Shown: positions 9,168 through 18,960, numbered from the stretch's first letter. The stretch: DNA of 23,534 bases from Spirogloea muscicola (GCA_009602725.1 WELB01000121.1:225363-248896), one strand, 5' to 3'. The notes: generated from the letters alone by a model not told the origin. Translations and numbers: made by a program.

Positions 9168-12100
9168 ATGCCGGCCTCCAGCTTGATGCAGAATGCCGAT
9201 TTCTTGGCTGGGGTAGTGGGCTGGTATGCACTTGGAGAGGGCTCTTCGGGCTGCACGCTGACTGTGGAGGCCAGCGGCAGCGGCGCGCCGTCCATTGCCG
9301 TCGTCTCAGGTGCCCCCCCCGCTTGACAGAGGCTTACGAAGTGCCTACTGAGCTTTCAGGTCTTACGGATTCGCAAATTGAGGTCTAGCGTTCAAGTCGT
9401 TGCTCATCTCTAGCGCATGCAGGGAGGCGGGAGACATGGCACGGCCTGGCGCAGGACATAGCTATTGGCGGACTGGCGGCCGGCGAGCAGTACCGAGTCG
9501 AGGCCGAAGTTCGCGTACAAGGCGGCCTGGAGCGTGCGGCGACCGTGCTCGCTACCATTGCCCTTAAGGACGTCAATGGCACCCCATCTTATATTACGCT
9601 GGGCAACGTAGCGGCGACCGTCGGCGAATGGGTCGAATTGCGTGGCACTCTGGGGCCGCTGCCTGTTGTGCCGCCGGCCGCCACTGTGTACCTCGAGGGC
9701 CCGCCACCAGGCGTCGACCTCCTCGTGCGGCGCTTCCACGTCTGGCGCCCTCTGCCGGATGCAGTCCTGTCGCCTTCGCCCAGCTCACTAGCGCCCAAGG
9801 AATCGCCTCTACTGCCGTATGCGAAATATGTAAAGCAGAATTTCTAGAACCATAAATCCTAAACCTAAGCCCTAAATCTAAACCCTGATTCCTAAACACT
9901 AATTTTGTGGTGACCTCATCCAGCTTTGAGCAGGCTCTATAATCAATCCTACAGTTGACATTCCAAACGAGCTGTAGTGTGCCAATTATCACAGGCTGAT
10001 CCTAAACCCCTCATTTTGACTAGCACTATCTGCCGGGTTGGTCACAGGCCTGTCACTTCTCACTGTGTACTCCCGCCTCTGTCGCAGTACGGCGTGGATG
10101 TTGTGATGAACGGGAGCTTCGAGATGGGCACCGCCGAATGGCAGACCATGGGCGGCTGTGAGGTACTATGCGTTGTTGACGCCGCTGCCGTTGGAGGGCA
10201 GGATCTCGGCAGCGGCCTACCCCTGGGTGCGTGCAGAAATCGTAACGGGGTTACTTGCTGTGCAGGATCTTAAGTACGAATGTTGCTCATCAGAAATATT
10301 CGCGTACCTCTTGTACTTAGCGGGTTGGATCTGCTCGTTACTACTAATTGCAGGCAAGAGGACATTTGCAATGTTGGAGCCCTTGATGATTTCGTGCACC
10401 ATTTGCGTCCACTAGGCAGCATGACTTGCCGTCCTGGCAGGCACAAGCAGCTGGGACGACTGCAAGCTGAGAAGGCCGACGCCTATGCACGCATGCAGGC
10501 CGTGCCCTACGGGTCAGTGGCAGGCAGGCGACGTGGCAGGGGCCGGCCCAGGATCTCACGCGCCACATGCACCCGCTCCTCGCATACCGAGCCTCTGCGT
10601 GGGTCTCCGTCAGCCCAGGGCATGGCCCGCAGGTGGCCGCTGGACACAGTCAATGGGGCAGTCCTGACGTTTATGACGAGCAGTAATACAGTGAGCTCCA
10701 TGGCTTGACATTTCATGGCTTCCTCAGAACAAGGACATAAGAGGGAGAATTTGGGTTGAATTAAGGTCAAATTTAATCTTAACTGGTGGGCTGCGTTTCT
10801 TGATGCAGCACGTCAATGTGGCTCTCAATGTCGACACAGTTCCTGGGGGCTGGGTAAATGCTGGCCAAGTGGAGGCAGTCCCGGGGAAGTGGAAGCAGGC
10901 AATTTGCGACCAATTCATCGCACTCTCTTGTACATTTCATGCTCTCTCTTTTCTGGAGTGCTGCCTGGACTTACAAATGAATTCTCGATTGCAAGTTTTC
11001 AGAATCACATACGGGAGTGGCCTTGCATGCCTGACCTGTTTGTTATGCTGGTTCAGGTACACGGCTCATTCCGCTTGGGCTCTCATTTTGGACTGGTAAA
11101 GCTATACACCCAGGGCCCGGCGCCGGGCGTGGAACTCTTCGTTGCCCGGGTCTCAGTAGTTGCTGAAGACCGACTAGCAAGACGGGCGGAGCTCCAAGAG
11201 AGGGCCGCAGAGGCAGGCCGCCTGTTTCATACTCTGCTGATCTGTGCTCAAATGGCCATGCGTTACTACACACAGCCCACTATACAACCAGGATGTAGAT
11301 CCTGCTGGCCTTGCTTCGTTGACCCTACCCAAGTCTAATATCATATTCAGATCTACATTTTAATAGCCTGCATCAGCCTATTTCATGCCGTAACCTGTTG
11401 TCTTCATTGCTTCTGAGCAGGTGCGCCAGCGGAATGTGCTGCTTCACGTGACAGACGCAGTGGGACGGCCAGTGCACGGCGCCCGCTTGACCATAAACCA
11501 GACGCGCAACAGCTTCCCCCTCGGGGCCTGCCTGAGCAGGGCAGCACTCGACAGCCCCAAATACCGCCAGTTCTTCCTCGACCACTTCAACGTGGCCACA
11601 CTTGAGAATGAGCTCAAGTGGGCATCGGTCGAGGTGCGGCCCTACTGTGCTACGTGTTTGCTACTGCGCTTTTTGATTGAGTCGCACCCTTGTTTGCACG
11701 CTTGGTCAGTATAGAGTCTGACATGATCTTATAAGAAATTGCGAGTCTTCAGCTTTTACAGAAGAGTAAAGTTAATTAATGTTCAGGGAAGCCCGGGCGC
11801 AGTGGACTTTCAAGCAGCTGATTTCATGATAAGCTGGCTGGAAAAGCACAAGATCCCCATCCGCGCCCATTGCATTTTCTGGGAGGCTGAACAGTGGGTG
11901 CAGGTAGATGCATCGATGACACGATGAAAGCATGGTGATTGTTGTCATTTCGAAGAGCATGCATGTAGTAACATTTTTTTAAGCAAGGCGCACAAAGCCT
12001 TATACTTGAGCAGCGTTGCTCGTGCTTATGCTGATGATATTTTGGTAGTTGATGACTTCAATGTGTCTAAGCGGACATCCACATATGCTATACCATTGTG

Positions 12101-13527
12101 TGGCCATAGCTCTCTCATGTTTTGGCTATCTCCCTCACTGTCACCTGTGTTCTTTGTGGCCTAGGACTGGGTGAAAGCGCTGCCTGCGCAGGAGCTTGCT
12201 GCCGCGATGGAGAAAAGGCTGCTCATGCTGCTGCAAAGATACCGAGGCAAGTTCATACACTACGACGTCAACAACGAGATGCTTCATGGGAGCTTCTATG
12301 CCAGCAGGCTGGGGCCAGCAGCACGAGTACACATGTTCCAGGTCAGCAGACGTCCTTCTTTCTTGCAGTGTTCCTCTCTGTCATGACACTGTTTGCAGTG
12401 ATCAGGAAGTTGCAAATTGCGGAGTAGTCATCTCGAATCTGCCAAGGAAGCCTCAACCATATGAAGATATGGATTCTTCACGAAGATAGTCGTTATCATA
12501 GTCATTCTGTTGATCATACTGGCATCTTTCCAGCTAGAGACGAGGTCCAGAAAAGGGATCTTGGGTTGCAGATTACAGGTTTGGTGCATGAAGGTCCTTG
12601 ACAGCGGCTTTGCTCGACGAACTTATCAACGGCCCATTGTTGTCCTGCAGAGGTGCAAGCAATTGGATCCACAAGCCAAGCTGTTTGTCAACGACTACCA
12701 CGTGGAGGACGGCGAAGACTCGGCCTCCACACCCGACAAGTATGCCGAGCACGTCAAGTGCCTTGTAGCCGGCGGCGCTCCAGTGGACGGGGTTGGCCTG
12801 CAGGGCCACATAGCCGTGCCCATCGGCCAAATAATAAAGCAGGCAGGCTCATACACACCACAAAACCCCAGTCTTTAGAAGAATTTGGTCTGGAACCTCG
12901 CATCTTGGACCCTCGTCTCCTGAACCTGGCAGCTACTGTGCTGTGCTTCTGTTGTGATTGCACTTGCTTACTGGCGTTGCGGCAGCTGTGCATGCACTTA
13001 AGTATGTGACACTTCAAGGCATGGCAATGTCAATTCATGGCAATGTGCCGTGTTGAGGATCACTTAGAGGTGCAGTTTTGGAATGCTTGCAGGCACTGGA
13101 CACGCTCAGCGACCTGCAAATGCCTGTCTGGTTCACAGAGGTCGATGTCGCGCACGCCGACGAACACGTGCGTGCAGACGACCTCGAGGTCGTGCTTCGG
13201 GAGGCATTCGCGCATCCTGCCGTCGAAGGCGTCGTCCTGTGGGGCTTCTGGGAGGCTGCGATGAGCCGTCGCGATGCCCACCTCACCAGCACCGACTGGC
13301 AGCTCACGGAGGCCGGGCGGCGGCTGGAGGAGCTCCAGGCAGAGTGGCTGACGACCAATGTGACTGGCGTCACAGACTCTGCAGGTTGCTTCCGCATGCG
13401 TGGATACTACGGGCAATATGTGGTACATGTGAATGACATTGAGGGCTCTCCACTCTTATCGCAATATGTCACTATTAGTGCTGCCAAATTGGCTGAGAAT
13501 GTGCAAAAGATAGACATTGTGATTTAG
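9168..13527 (+). CDS. GH10 endo-beta-1,4-xylanase with two N-terminal CBM22 modules, 11 exons
   Basis: The enzyme hydrolyses internal beta-1,4 bonds of xylan; CBM22 modules bind xylan. Inferred exons: 9168-9309, 9423-9829, 10088-10162, 10451-10632, 10809-10898, 11057-11212, 11421-11633, 11787-11903, 12165-12341, 12651-12842, 13093-13527. The product is about 728 residues. CBM22-1 spans exons 1-2 (RRETWHGLAQDI, VYLEGPPPGVDL). CBM22-2 spans exons 3-6 (NGSFEMGTAEW, RQATWQGPAQDL, LYTQGPAPGVEL). The GH10 barrel spans exons 7-11: ENELKW, RAHCIFWE, acid/base Glu in YDVNNEMLHG (codon 12276-12278, about residue 499), LFVNDYHVEDG, GVGLQGHI, nucleophile Glu in FTEVDV (13138-13140, about residue 600), VVLWGFWE. 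VNNEMLHG is typical of plant GH10. Oddities: exon 4 needs a one-base frame correction near 10490-10505, and three introns appear to start with GC. No signal peptide is seen; the true start may lie in an upstream exon. Confidence 0.85.
9848..9902 (+). repeat. Degenerate plant-type telomere-like repeats inside a xylanase intron
   Basis: Within the intron 9830-10087, successive units read CCTAAACC, TAAGCCCTAAAT, CTAAACCCTGA and CCTAAACACTAA. These are imperfect CCCTAAA units, the complement of TTTAGGG. A further unit (CCTAAACCCC) lies near 10001-10010. TTTAGGG is the telomere repeat of most plants and many green algae. The array is short and eroded, so it is an interstitial remnant. Confidence 0.6.
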
Positions 13528-14200
13528 AAGAGATTCTGAGGCCAGGCCCACCTGAAAGTCTGCTGTCAAAGACAGACGAACATGATCTGCTATGCCTTAT
13601 CTGCTACACTTCTTCTGTTTGGACCTCATTATGCATGGTGCAGTGCAGCGCTTCATTGAGGCCCAGCGGTTCGCCCCCCCTGGAAGATTTTACTTGTTTT
13701 TCTGCTGTGTCGAGCATGACCGACCCCAGCCGGTTTTGGGCTGGCCTATGGGGTAGCCTTTCACAGCCCTCGCCACCTTTTGGATAAGTTGCTTCTCCTT
13801 TCACAGCCATCATGTGTTCACGTGGTTGTGTGAGTCTTCCCTCGCTTTGATTAAGCAGGACTTTGTATGCAACGATTCAGTGTATGGAACAATCTTCCAG
13901 ATGCACAGTAAATTGAGTGGACTTGGTGAGTACAAGCTTGCTGTCACATTGAGTCAGCTCCAGATGATTTGCCCCCTACAGTCATACAAGTGCCTTCTTC
14001 TCTTCAATGCCGCGTCATCCTGATGTGCAGCCGCGCGTCATAGGACGTAGGCAGGTGTAGGCATCCTCCACAATGTCTTGAGACATTCAGAACCTTAGGG
14101 TATGTCAGCTGCAGCTTCGATTCTACAAAGCTGTGCAGGTGAACGCCATATTTACCAGCGGCAGCCTCTGGAGGCGCTCTGCTTGACGGCCCCCTCATTG
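13528..14200. other. Xylanase 3' flank with a sense LINE-tail remnant
   Basis: No gene is supported. Between about 13720 and 13810 the plus strand reads TTTTGGGCTGGCCTATGGGG followed by TTTCACAGCCCTCGCCACC, a diverged tail of the second LINE subfamily (compare the reverse complement of 17118-17330). No TGTAA signal was seen close after the xylanase stop. Confidence 0.4.
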
Positions 14201-14399
14201 TGGTTACCACAAGTAAAGCTGGTCTTTAGCTGACGTGGTCCAAGCATTGTGCAAGTGCAGCCACCACCAGCGCTTGGCCCCTATAACGTGATTGAGCAGA
14301 AAGAGAGCGCTCTTGGGGACTGGTGGCTGGCCATACGAGCCTAGGAAGGAAGAAGCAGAGCCGGGCAAGCAGCACCAGCAACGGAAGGAGCTCCTTGAC

Positions 14400-14800
14400 A
14401 GTGAGCGATGGCTGTGAGTAAATGAAGCAGCTCTTGCTTGTAGAATATTTTTTTGGGCTGGCCTTTCCCAGCCTCCCCCCTCTCCTGGAAGCGTCTTTCT
14501 TCTTGCTAATGATGAAAAGCCTTTCAAAGAAGAAGCTCGCTCTTCCAAAGGGGCGAGGGCTGATGAGAAAAGGAAAAGTAGCTCTTTCAAAGGGGGCTAG
14601 GGCTGTCAAAGCCAGACCGCAAAAGATAAAACACGGTCCTAAGGAGCCGGGCCCAGCCCACAGAAAAAGAAGGCGCGCGGTGCGCATGACATCGAAGGGA
14701 GGCCAATTCTAGCCTTACAAATGTCCTGTTAAGGTAATGAGCTAGCTAAGGGGGACACTGAATATCCCCGAGTGAGCACATGCATATCTGACAAGCTAAG
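14400..14800 (-). mobile_element. Eroded LINE tails, mainly antisense
   Basis: On the minus strand, 14758-14791 reads SDMHVLTRGY, the conserved C-terminal motif with its stop lost. It is followed downstream by a degenerate 3' tail whose hairpin (GGTCTGGCTTTGACAGCC) lies near 14592-14612. Interleaved is a plus-strand tail piece at about 14447-14480 with GGGCTGGCCTTTCCCAGCC, and an antisense scrap GGCTGTGAG near 14410. This is a pile-up of at least three old fragments of the same family; exact borders could not be set. Confidence 0.5.
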
Positions 14801-14984
14801 ATGAGGAGCCAAACCACCACCATGGAAGACATTAGCCTGGGCTAATGCACGCCCAGCACGCTGGTGTATCGCAAGTGCCTGGGAGCCCACAATAAGAACG
14901 ATTAAGTTGGTTGAGTCGAACGGCAGTTCCTACTTCTCGACGGCGCCACTTGGGCTGCTTGTGCGCCCTCAGTCAACTGGGCAA

Positions 14985-15030
14985 GGGCCCATTCTTCCAT
15001 TCATTTTGGGCTGGCTTTGCTAGCCCCCCC
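14985..15030 (+). mobile_element. Sense LINE-tail remnant just upstream of the reverse transcriptase
   Basis: CCATTCATTTTGGGCTGGCT and TTGCTAGCCCCCC match the palindrome-hairpin part of the 3' tail. It immediately precedes the first codons of the reverse-transcriptase copy (C). Copy C is therefore either 5'-truncated and inserted head-to-tail behind an older copy, or its 5' end contains tail-like sequence. Confidence 0.45.
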
Positions 15031-15040
15031 TCCTGGATGG

Positions 15041-17400
15041 ATGGAGAGCTTTACGCCTGCTCAACCAATGGACTTGCACCCGGCTGTCGTCCGTCGGGCA
15101 ATTGTGAGCAGCCGCAAGGCAGTCGCCGGGATTACATCTGGCATGCTCTTTGAGCACTTGCGGGAGTTGTATGGGGAGGACGACTCGGAGGATTTCGACC
15201 TGTTGCAGAGGGTCGCGCAACATGTTGCGCGTAAATACCTCACCTATCGTGAAGGCGCAGTCCTCTGCACAAGTAATCTCATTGCTTTGCAGAAGGACAA
15301 CGGCGGAGTGCGTCTCTTCTCGATGGGGGAGGTAGTAGGGCGCACCCTGATCATGCAGATCCGGGATGATGCCCAGGCGCACTTCCATCCCCACCAGTTT
15401 GGAGCTTGGATGCGTGCCGGCGCTGAGACCCTGTTGCACGTGGTACGAGCGGCAATGGACGTCAACCCCCATTGGCTGGCCATGAGCGTGGACGCACGTA
15501 ATGCTTTCAACTCCGTGGATCGGCAGATTATTGTCGAGGAGCTAAGGCAGTACTTTCCCACCCTCCTCCCTCACTTCCGATGCATATATGGCTCGCCATC
15601 TGCATTGTTGTGGGGGGCAGATATTTGTGCATATTCTGCAGCCAAAGACAGGGACACGGCAAGGTGATCCCATGTGTGGTTTTCTCTTCGCTCTGGAGCA
15701 TCACTGTGCTTTGCGAAACACGGCGAGCGCTCACCCCGGCGTTCTCCTCCCGAGTTATGCGGATGATACTACGCTCCTCGGCCCCCAGAGGAGGTGCTGC
15801 GAGCTTTCAGCACGCTTCAGCACGAGCTCCAGCTCATCTGGCTTGGGATAAGTGCTGCCAAGTGCTCAGCCTGGTCCCTCAACGGCATCCCTCTTTCCCT
15901 CCTTCCCTCGTTGCCCACATCTAGTCAGACTCCAGAGGGTGGCTTGAGGATCTTGGGAGTGCCTGTAGGGGACCCGTCTATCTCGGAGGGTGCTGTCCTT
16001 GCTCGTCTCCAAGGATATGTGCAGGTCCTGCCAGAGCTCCCCACCCTCGGGGACTCTCAGTTGGCAGTGGCCATTTTGACCAGAGTGTGGCACAGCGGCC
16101 ATGTTGCCTCCTAAGATCGGTCCCATCTTTGGTTACCATGGATGATGTCTATGCAGCCATAGATGTCAAGCTCCAACGATGCCTTGCTGACATGATTGCT
16201 CACCCACTCCTAGAGCAGTTCCCAGCAGCACTGGTGCAATGTACGCTGCCCATACGTCACGGTGGGCTTGATTGTCGCCCCTTGGTCCGCTTGTGCAGAC
16301 CAGCGTACCTTGGCTGCTGGGCTCAGGTGGCTTCGTCCATATCTGGACGATTCCTTCTTGGGCAACAACGTGTATTGGCGCCTCACATCAGTAACGTGGT
16401 TCAGGGGAGTCTGCCTTTCCAAGTGACTCTCAAAGCATGCCAACAGGACCTCTTTGCCGCATACCCGCCTCTGGTAAATGAGCCTGTTAATTTTGCTGCC
16501 TGGGCTGACGTTTCTGATGTTAAAACTCAATCGCGGTTTCCCGTGCTGCAGACCAGCAACCACTGGAGCTTCTCCGAAGTCTCCTTCAAGGAGATGCTCG
16601 AGGCCAGGCTCGGCTCCTATCTGTTTCGTCTCTGGGAGCGTCTGAGTGGGTCCGTGCTTTGCCTCTGCATGCGGGCTTGCGGATAGAAAATGCTTGGTTT
16701 TGCGATGCTATGCGCCGCCGTCTTGGCATACCATCCCTGTGCTTGGCAGGGGTGACCCAATGTGAATGTGGGCTTATTGAGCATGATGCATTGCTCGTGG
16801 GTGACCACATGCTCAGGTGTGCCAAAGGCCGTGAGCACACGGGCTCCCACAACCTCCTACGGGATGCGATGTATGGCATCGTCAAGGAGGCGGGATTTCA
16901 AGTGGCGTTGGAGAGCACCGGGGTGATGCCCGTCCAACTCCGCAACGGGGTCCCTCGGACGAGGCGTGTCGATCTGGTTGGCGTCCCCCTGGGAGGTGGC
17001 AAGTGGCTCCTCATGGACGTCGTCCTCACCGACAGCTTCCGAAAGAAGGGCCCTACAACTTCTGAACCCGGCGATGCCGTGAAGGTGGCCGAACAGAAGA
17101 AGTTGCACAAGTACAAGAGTAGTGGCACTCCCAATGGGGGCAAGGGCTGTGAAAAGCCAGCCCGAGAAAAAATTGACAAAGGTTCGAAGGGGCCAAACGA
17201 TGGAGGCGCCTAAAAAGCAGCTACTAAGGGGCTTGAAGATGCTATGTTAAAACGGGGGAGGATGGACCACTCAGTAGTTACGAGTGAGGAGCCTCAAATC
17301 CGACAGACTAGCTGCCGGAAACTATCGGGAAAGTACAAGGACCACCCGGCGGGTGATACCTTTTACCCCCTGGCCATGGACACCCACGGGTGTTACGGGG
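15041..17400 (+). pseudogene. LINE copy C: reverse transcriptase, zinc knuckle and restriction-like endonuclease, multiply frameshifted
   Basis: This is the only copy in the window with the polymerase. Reverse-transcriptase motifs in order: VRLFSMGEVVGRTL, HQFGAWMRAGAETL, motif A SVDARNAFNSVDR (about 15486-15525), motif B GTRQGDPMCGFLFALEHH (about 15650-15700) and motif C YADDTTLLG (about 15755-15780). A thumb-like region follows, then the zinc knuckle TQCECGLIEHDALLVGDHML and RC, and the nuclease core RRVDLV (Asp 16971) with MDVVLTD (Asp 17016, 15 codons on). Frame changes occur near 15609-15617 (in a G run), 15782-15788 (in a C run), 16085-16095 and 16645-16655. A 213-bp antisense fragment splits the KLHKYK/DHPAGD region. 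Sequence is lost after GCYGGRW, where copy D begins. It would have copied its RNA at a nicked chromosomal site; as read it cannot be translated whole. The ATG at 15041 is only a possible start. Confidence 0.75.
17118..17330 (-). mobile_element. 213-bp antisense LINE fragment inserted in copy C, 9-bp target-site duplication
   Basis: The fragment is flanked by exact AAGTACAAG repeats at 17109-17117 and 17331-17339. Removing the fragment plus one repeat rejoins the frame of copy C from KLHKYK to DHPAGDTFYPLAMD. On the minus strand the fragment reads FPAASLSDLRLLTRNY-stop, then a 3' tail with GGGCTGGCTTTTCACAGCC and an ATTGGGAGTG end, a different subfamily from copy A. Frame restoration at an exact repeat is strong evidence that this is a real insertion boundary. 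Confidence 0.85.
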
Positions 17401-18119
17401 GTCGGTGGTCCTCGGTGCTTTCGCTCAGCCCGGGATGCGCGGCCGACCTCCGGGCCCAAAGCTCGCTTCATGGCGGAGGTAGGTGCGGCCTCTTTCTCCA
17501 CGGCGCTGGGGCTTTTGCCTCCAGCCGACCTTCGGGGGGGCGCGCGACTGCTCTCGGCGTCCTCACCAGGGGCGGCTGCTTGGTTGCCTGCTCTGCCGAT
17601 CCACGACACGCTTCGGATGCCGGACGACACGTTCCGTACGGCGGTGCACCGCCTACTCGGCCTCCACCCACCAAGCCTAAGTGGAGTACAACAATGCGAG
17701 TCCGGCGAGCGCAGCCCGGACGCGGCGTCACTGGCGGCCCTTATGCTCCGGTGCGCACGGGGAGGGGTGCGGACCGGCACACACGACCTGCTCCGGAACG
17801 CGATGTTCGGCATATTTGTCGAAGCCGGTTACACTGTGGCGCTGGAGAACTCCAGCATCATGCCTCTGACTGCTGGGGCGGACGGCCGCCTCCACACCCG
17901 GCGCGCCGATCTCGTCGCTAGCGCGCTCGGCGGGGGGCCTCGGCTCATTGCCGACGTCGTCACAATTGAAATCCTTCGATTCCAGGAGCGCTACACGCTC
18001 GGCGGAGGAGGCGGGCTACGCCGTCCGCCAAGCGGCCGGCGCAAAGGATCGCAAGTACTCGGATCACCCGGTAGGCGACGAGTTTGTCCCACTCGCCGTC
18101 GACGTACACGGCGCCTTTG

Positions 18120-18198
18120 CTTGCTTTGGCTTTGGACATTGTCCATTCTTTTTTGGGCTGGCTTGGCCAGCCCCTCTTTTCTGTGGGCGCGCTTTTCC
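18120..18198 (+). mobile_element. 79-bp sense LINE-tail insertion in copy D, 6-bp target-site duplication
   Basis: CCTTTG occurs at 18114-18119 and 18199-18204. Between them lies only the 3' tail of the LINE: the TGGACATTGTCC palindrome, hairpin GGGCTGGCTTGGCCAGCCC and end block GTGGGCGCGC. Removing the insert and one repeat restores copy D's GAFGAKWLDLLH. The hairpin loop change TT to TG is paired with an extended stem, so the fold is kept. It is an extremely 5'-truncated copy, essentially tail alone. Confidence 0.8.
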
Positions 18199-18325
18199 CC
18201 TTTGGCGCCAAATGGCTTGACCTACTACACCGCCCTGCGCGGCGAGCAGCGGCCCGCCGCCACGGGCAGCAAGACGAGCAGCCTGGCTTCCCTGTCGCCG
18301 GTCCCTCGCCCAAGTCTTCCGGATG

Positions 18326-18486
18326 AAGAAGAATGCGCGCCCATAGAGCAGAGGGGCTGGCAAAGCCAGCCCAAAAATGAATGGACAATGTCCAAAGCCA
18401 AAGAAAGAGGAGCCGGAGAAACTACAAAACACTGCAGAACACAGAAACGATGCAGAGGAAAGCTCAGTACCCACGAGTGAGCAACA
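18326..18486 (-). mobile_element. 161-bp antisense LINE insertion in copy D, 8-bp target-site duplication
   Basis: TCCGGATG occurs at 18318-18325 and 18487-18494. The insert, read on the minus strand, begins in the last codons (LLTRGY-stop) and runs through both palindromes to TATGGGCGCGC. Without the insert, copy D reads continuously as SLAQVFRMRLAVSLQRSLAF, the same as in copies A and B. This is the clearest dead-on-arrival insertion of the family in the window. Confidence 0.9.
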
Positions 18487-18644
18487 TCCGGATGCGCCTG
18501 GCCGTCTCTTTGCAGCGGTCCCTAGCTTTTGCGGTCCACTTGCGCGCGGGCCGCGCTCTGGCGGCGGCCTCCGGCTTCCGTCAGGGCGACGTCTTTCCGC
18601 CTTCTAGCTGTTCAGAGTTGCATCTACTGACTAGAGGTTACTGA

Positions 18645-18781
18645 GAGTTCGCTTACTGCTGTCTCAGTCCTTAGCACTCCGGCTCCTTTAGACCTTGTCC
18701 ATTCTTTTGGGCTGGCCTCTCCCAGCCACCAGTCAATCTGGCCGCGCTTGCTCTTCTCTATGGGCGAGCACTTTCTCGTTC
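18645..18781 (+). mobile_element. 3' tail of LINE copy D
   Basis: The tail follows the copy D stop codon. It contains a decayed palindrome (AGACCTTGTCCATTC), the hairpin variant GGGCTGGCCTCTCCCAGCC, and the end block TCTATGGGCGAGC. It completes copy D as a 5'-truncated insertion whose 3' boundary is at about 18770-18781. Confidence 0.65.
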
Positions 18782-18789
18782 TTTTCTTC

Positions 18790-18952
18790 CTCCCCTCAGC
18801 TCATCTGACTTCCTGCTGACCCGGGGGTACTAAGAGCGCCCTGTCTGCCTGGCCTGTGGCTCCGTCAAGAACACCTGTATGCATCTAGCCGGCTTTCACA
18901 GCCGCTCTTTAAATATCAGCAGCCGAATTCTTCTCTATGGGCGAGGAAATTT
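18790..18952 (+). mobile_element. 163-bp sense LINE-tail insertion, probable 8-bp target-site duplication
   Basis: The piece begins near the C-terminus, reads SSSDFLLTRGY-stop (ending TAA rather than TGA), and ends at TCTATGGGCGAGG. TTTTCTTC occurs at 18782-18789 and 18953-18960. The repeat is low in complexity, so it is weaker evidence than the other duplications. The internal hairpin is strongly eroded (GCCGGCTTTCACAGCCGC). Confidence 0.55.
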
Positions 18953-18960
18953 TTTTCTTC

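Larger units (their letters stand above)
17411..18644 (+). pseudogene. LINE copy D: zinc knuckle and restriction-like endonuclease domain with two nested insertions
   Basis: Copy D begins directly after copy C's GCYGGRW, at sequence that in copy B lies upstream of the zinc knuckle (PKARFMAEVGA against ARFAAAMDKAA). It contains ADLRGGARLLSASSPGAAAW, knuckle QQCESGERS...LMLRC, and core RRADLV...ADVVTIE. In the knuckle the second cysteine is followed by ESGE in place of ECGE, so one zinc ligand is lost. A one-base insertion near 17970-17977 moves the frame; the downstream part reads EEAGYAVRQAAGAKDRKYSD and FVPLAVDVHGAF. It is then split by a 79-bp (18120-18198) and a 161-bp (18326-18486) fragment. 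The end reads ELHLLTRGY-stop at 18644. Confidence 0.75.

Noticed and set aside
8783-9295. 170-codon minus-strand open frame
   Set aside because: Low-complexity composition, no start context or domain, and it overlaps the first xylanase exon on the other strand.
18114-18494. CRISPR-like array of short palindromic repeats
   Set aside because: Repeats are irregularly spaced, in both orientations, diverged, and explained by LINE tails; the window is eukaryotic.
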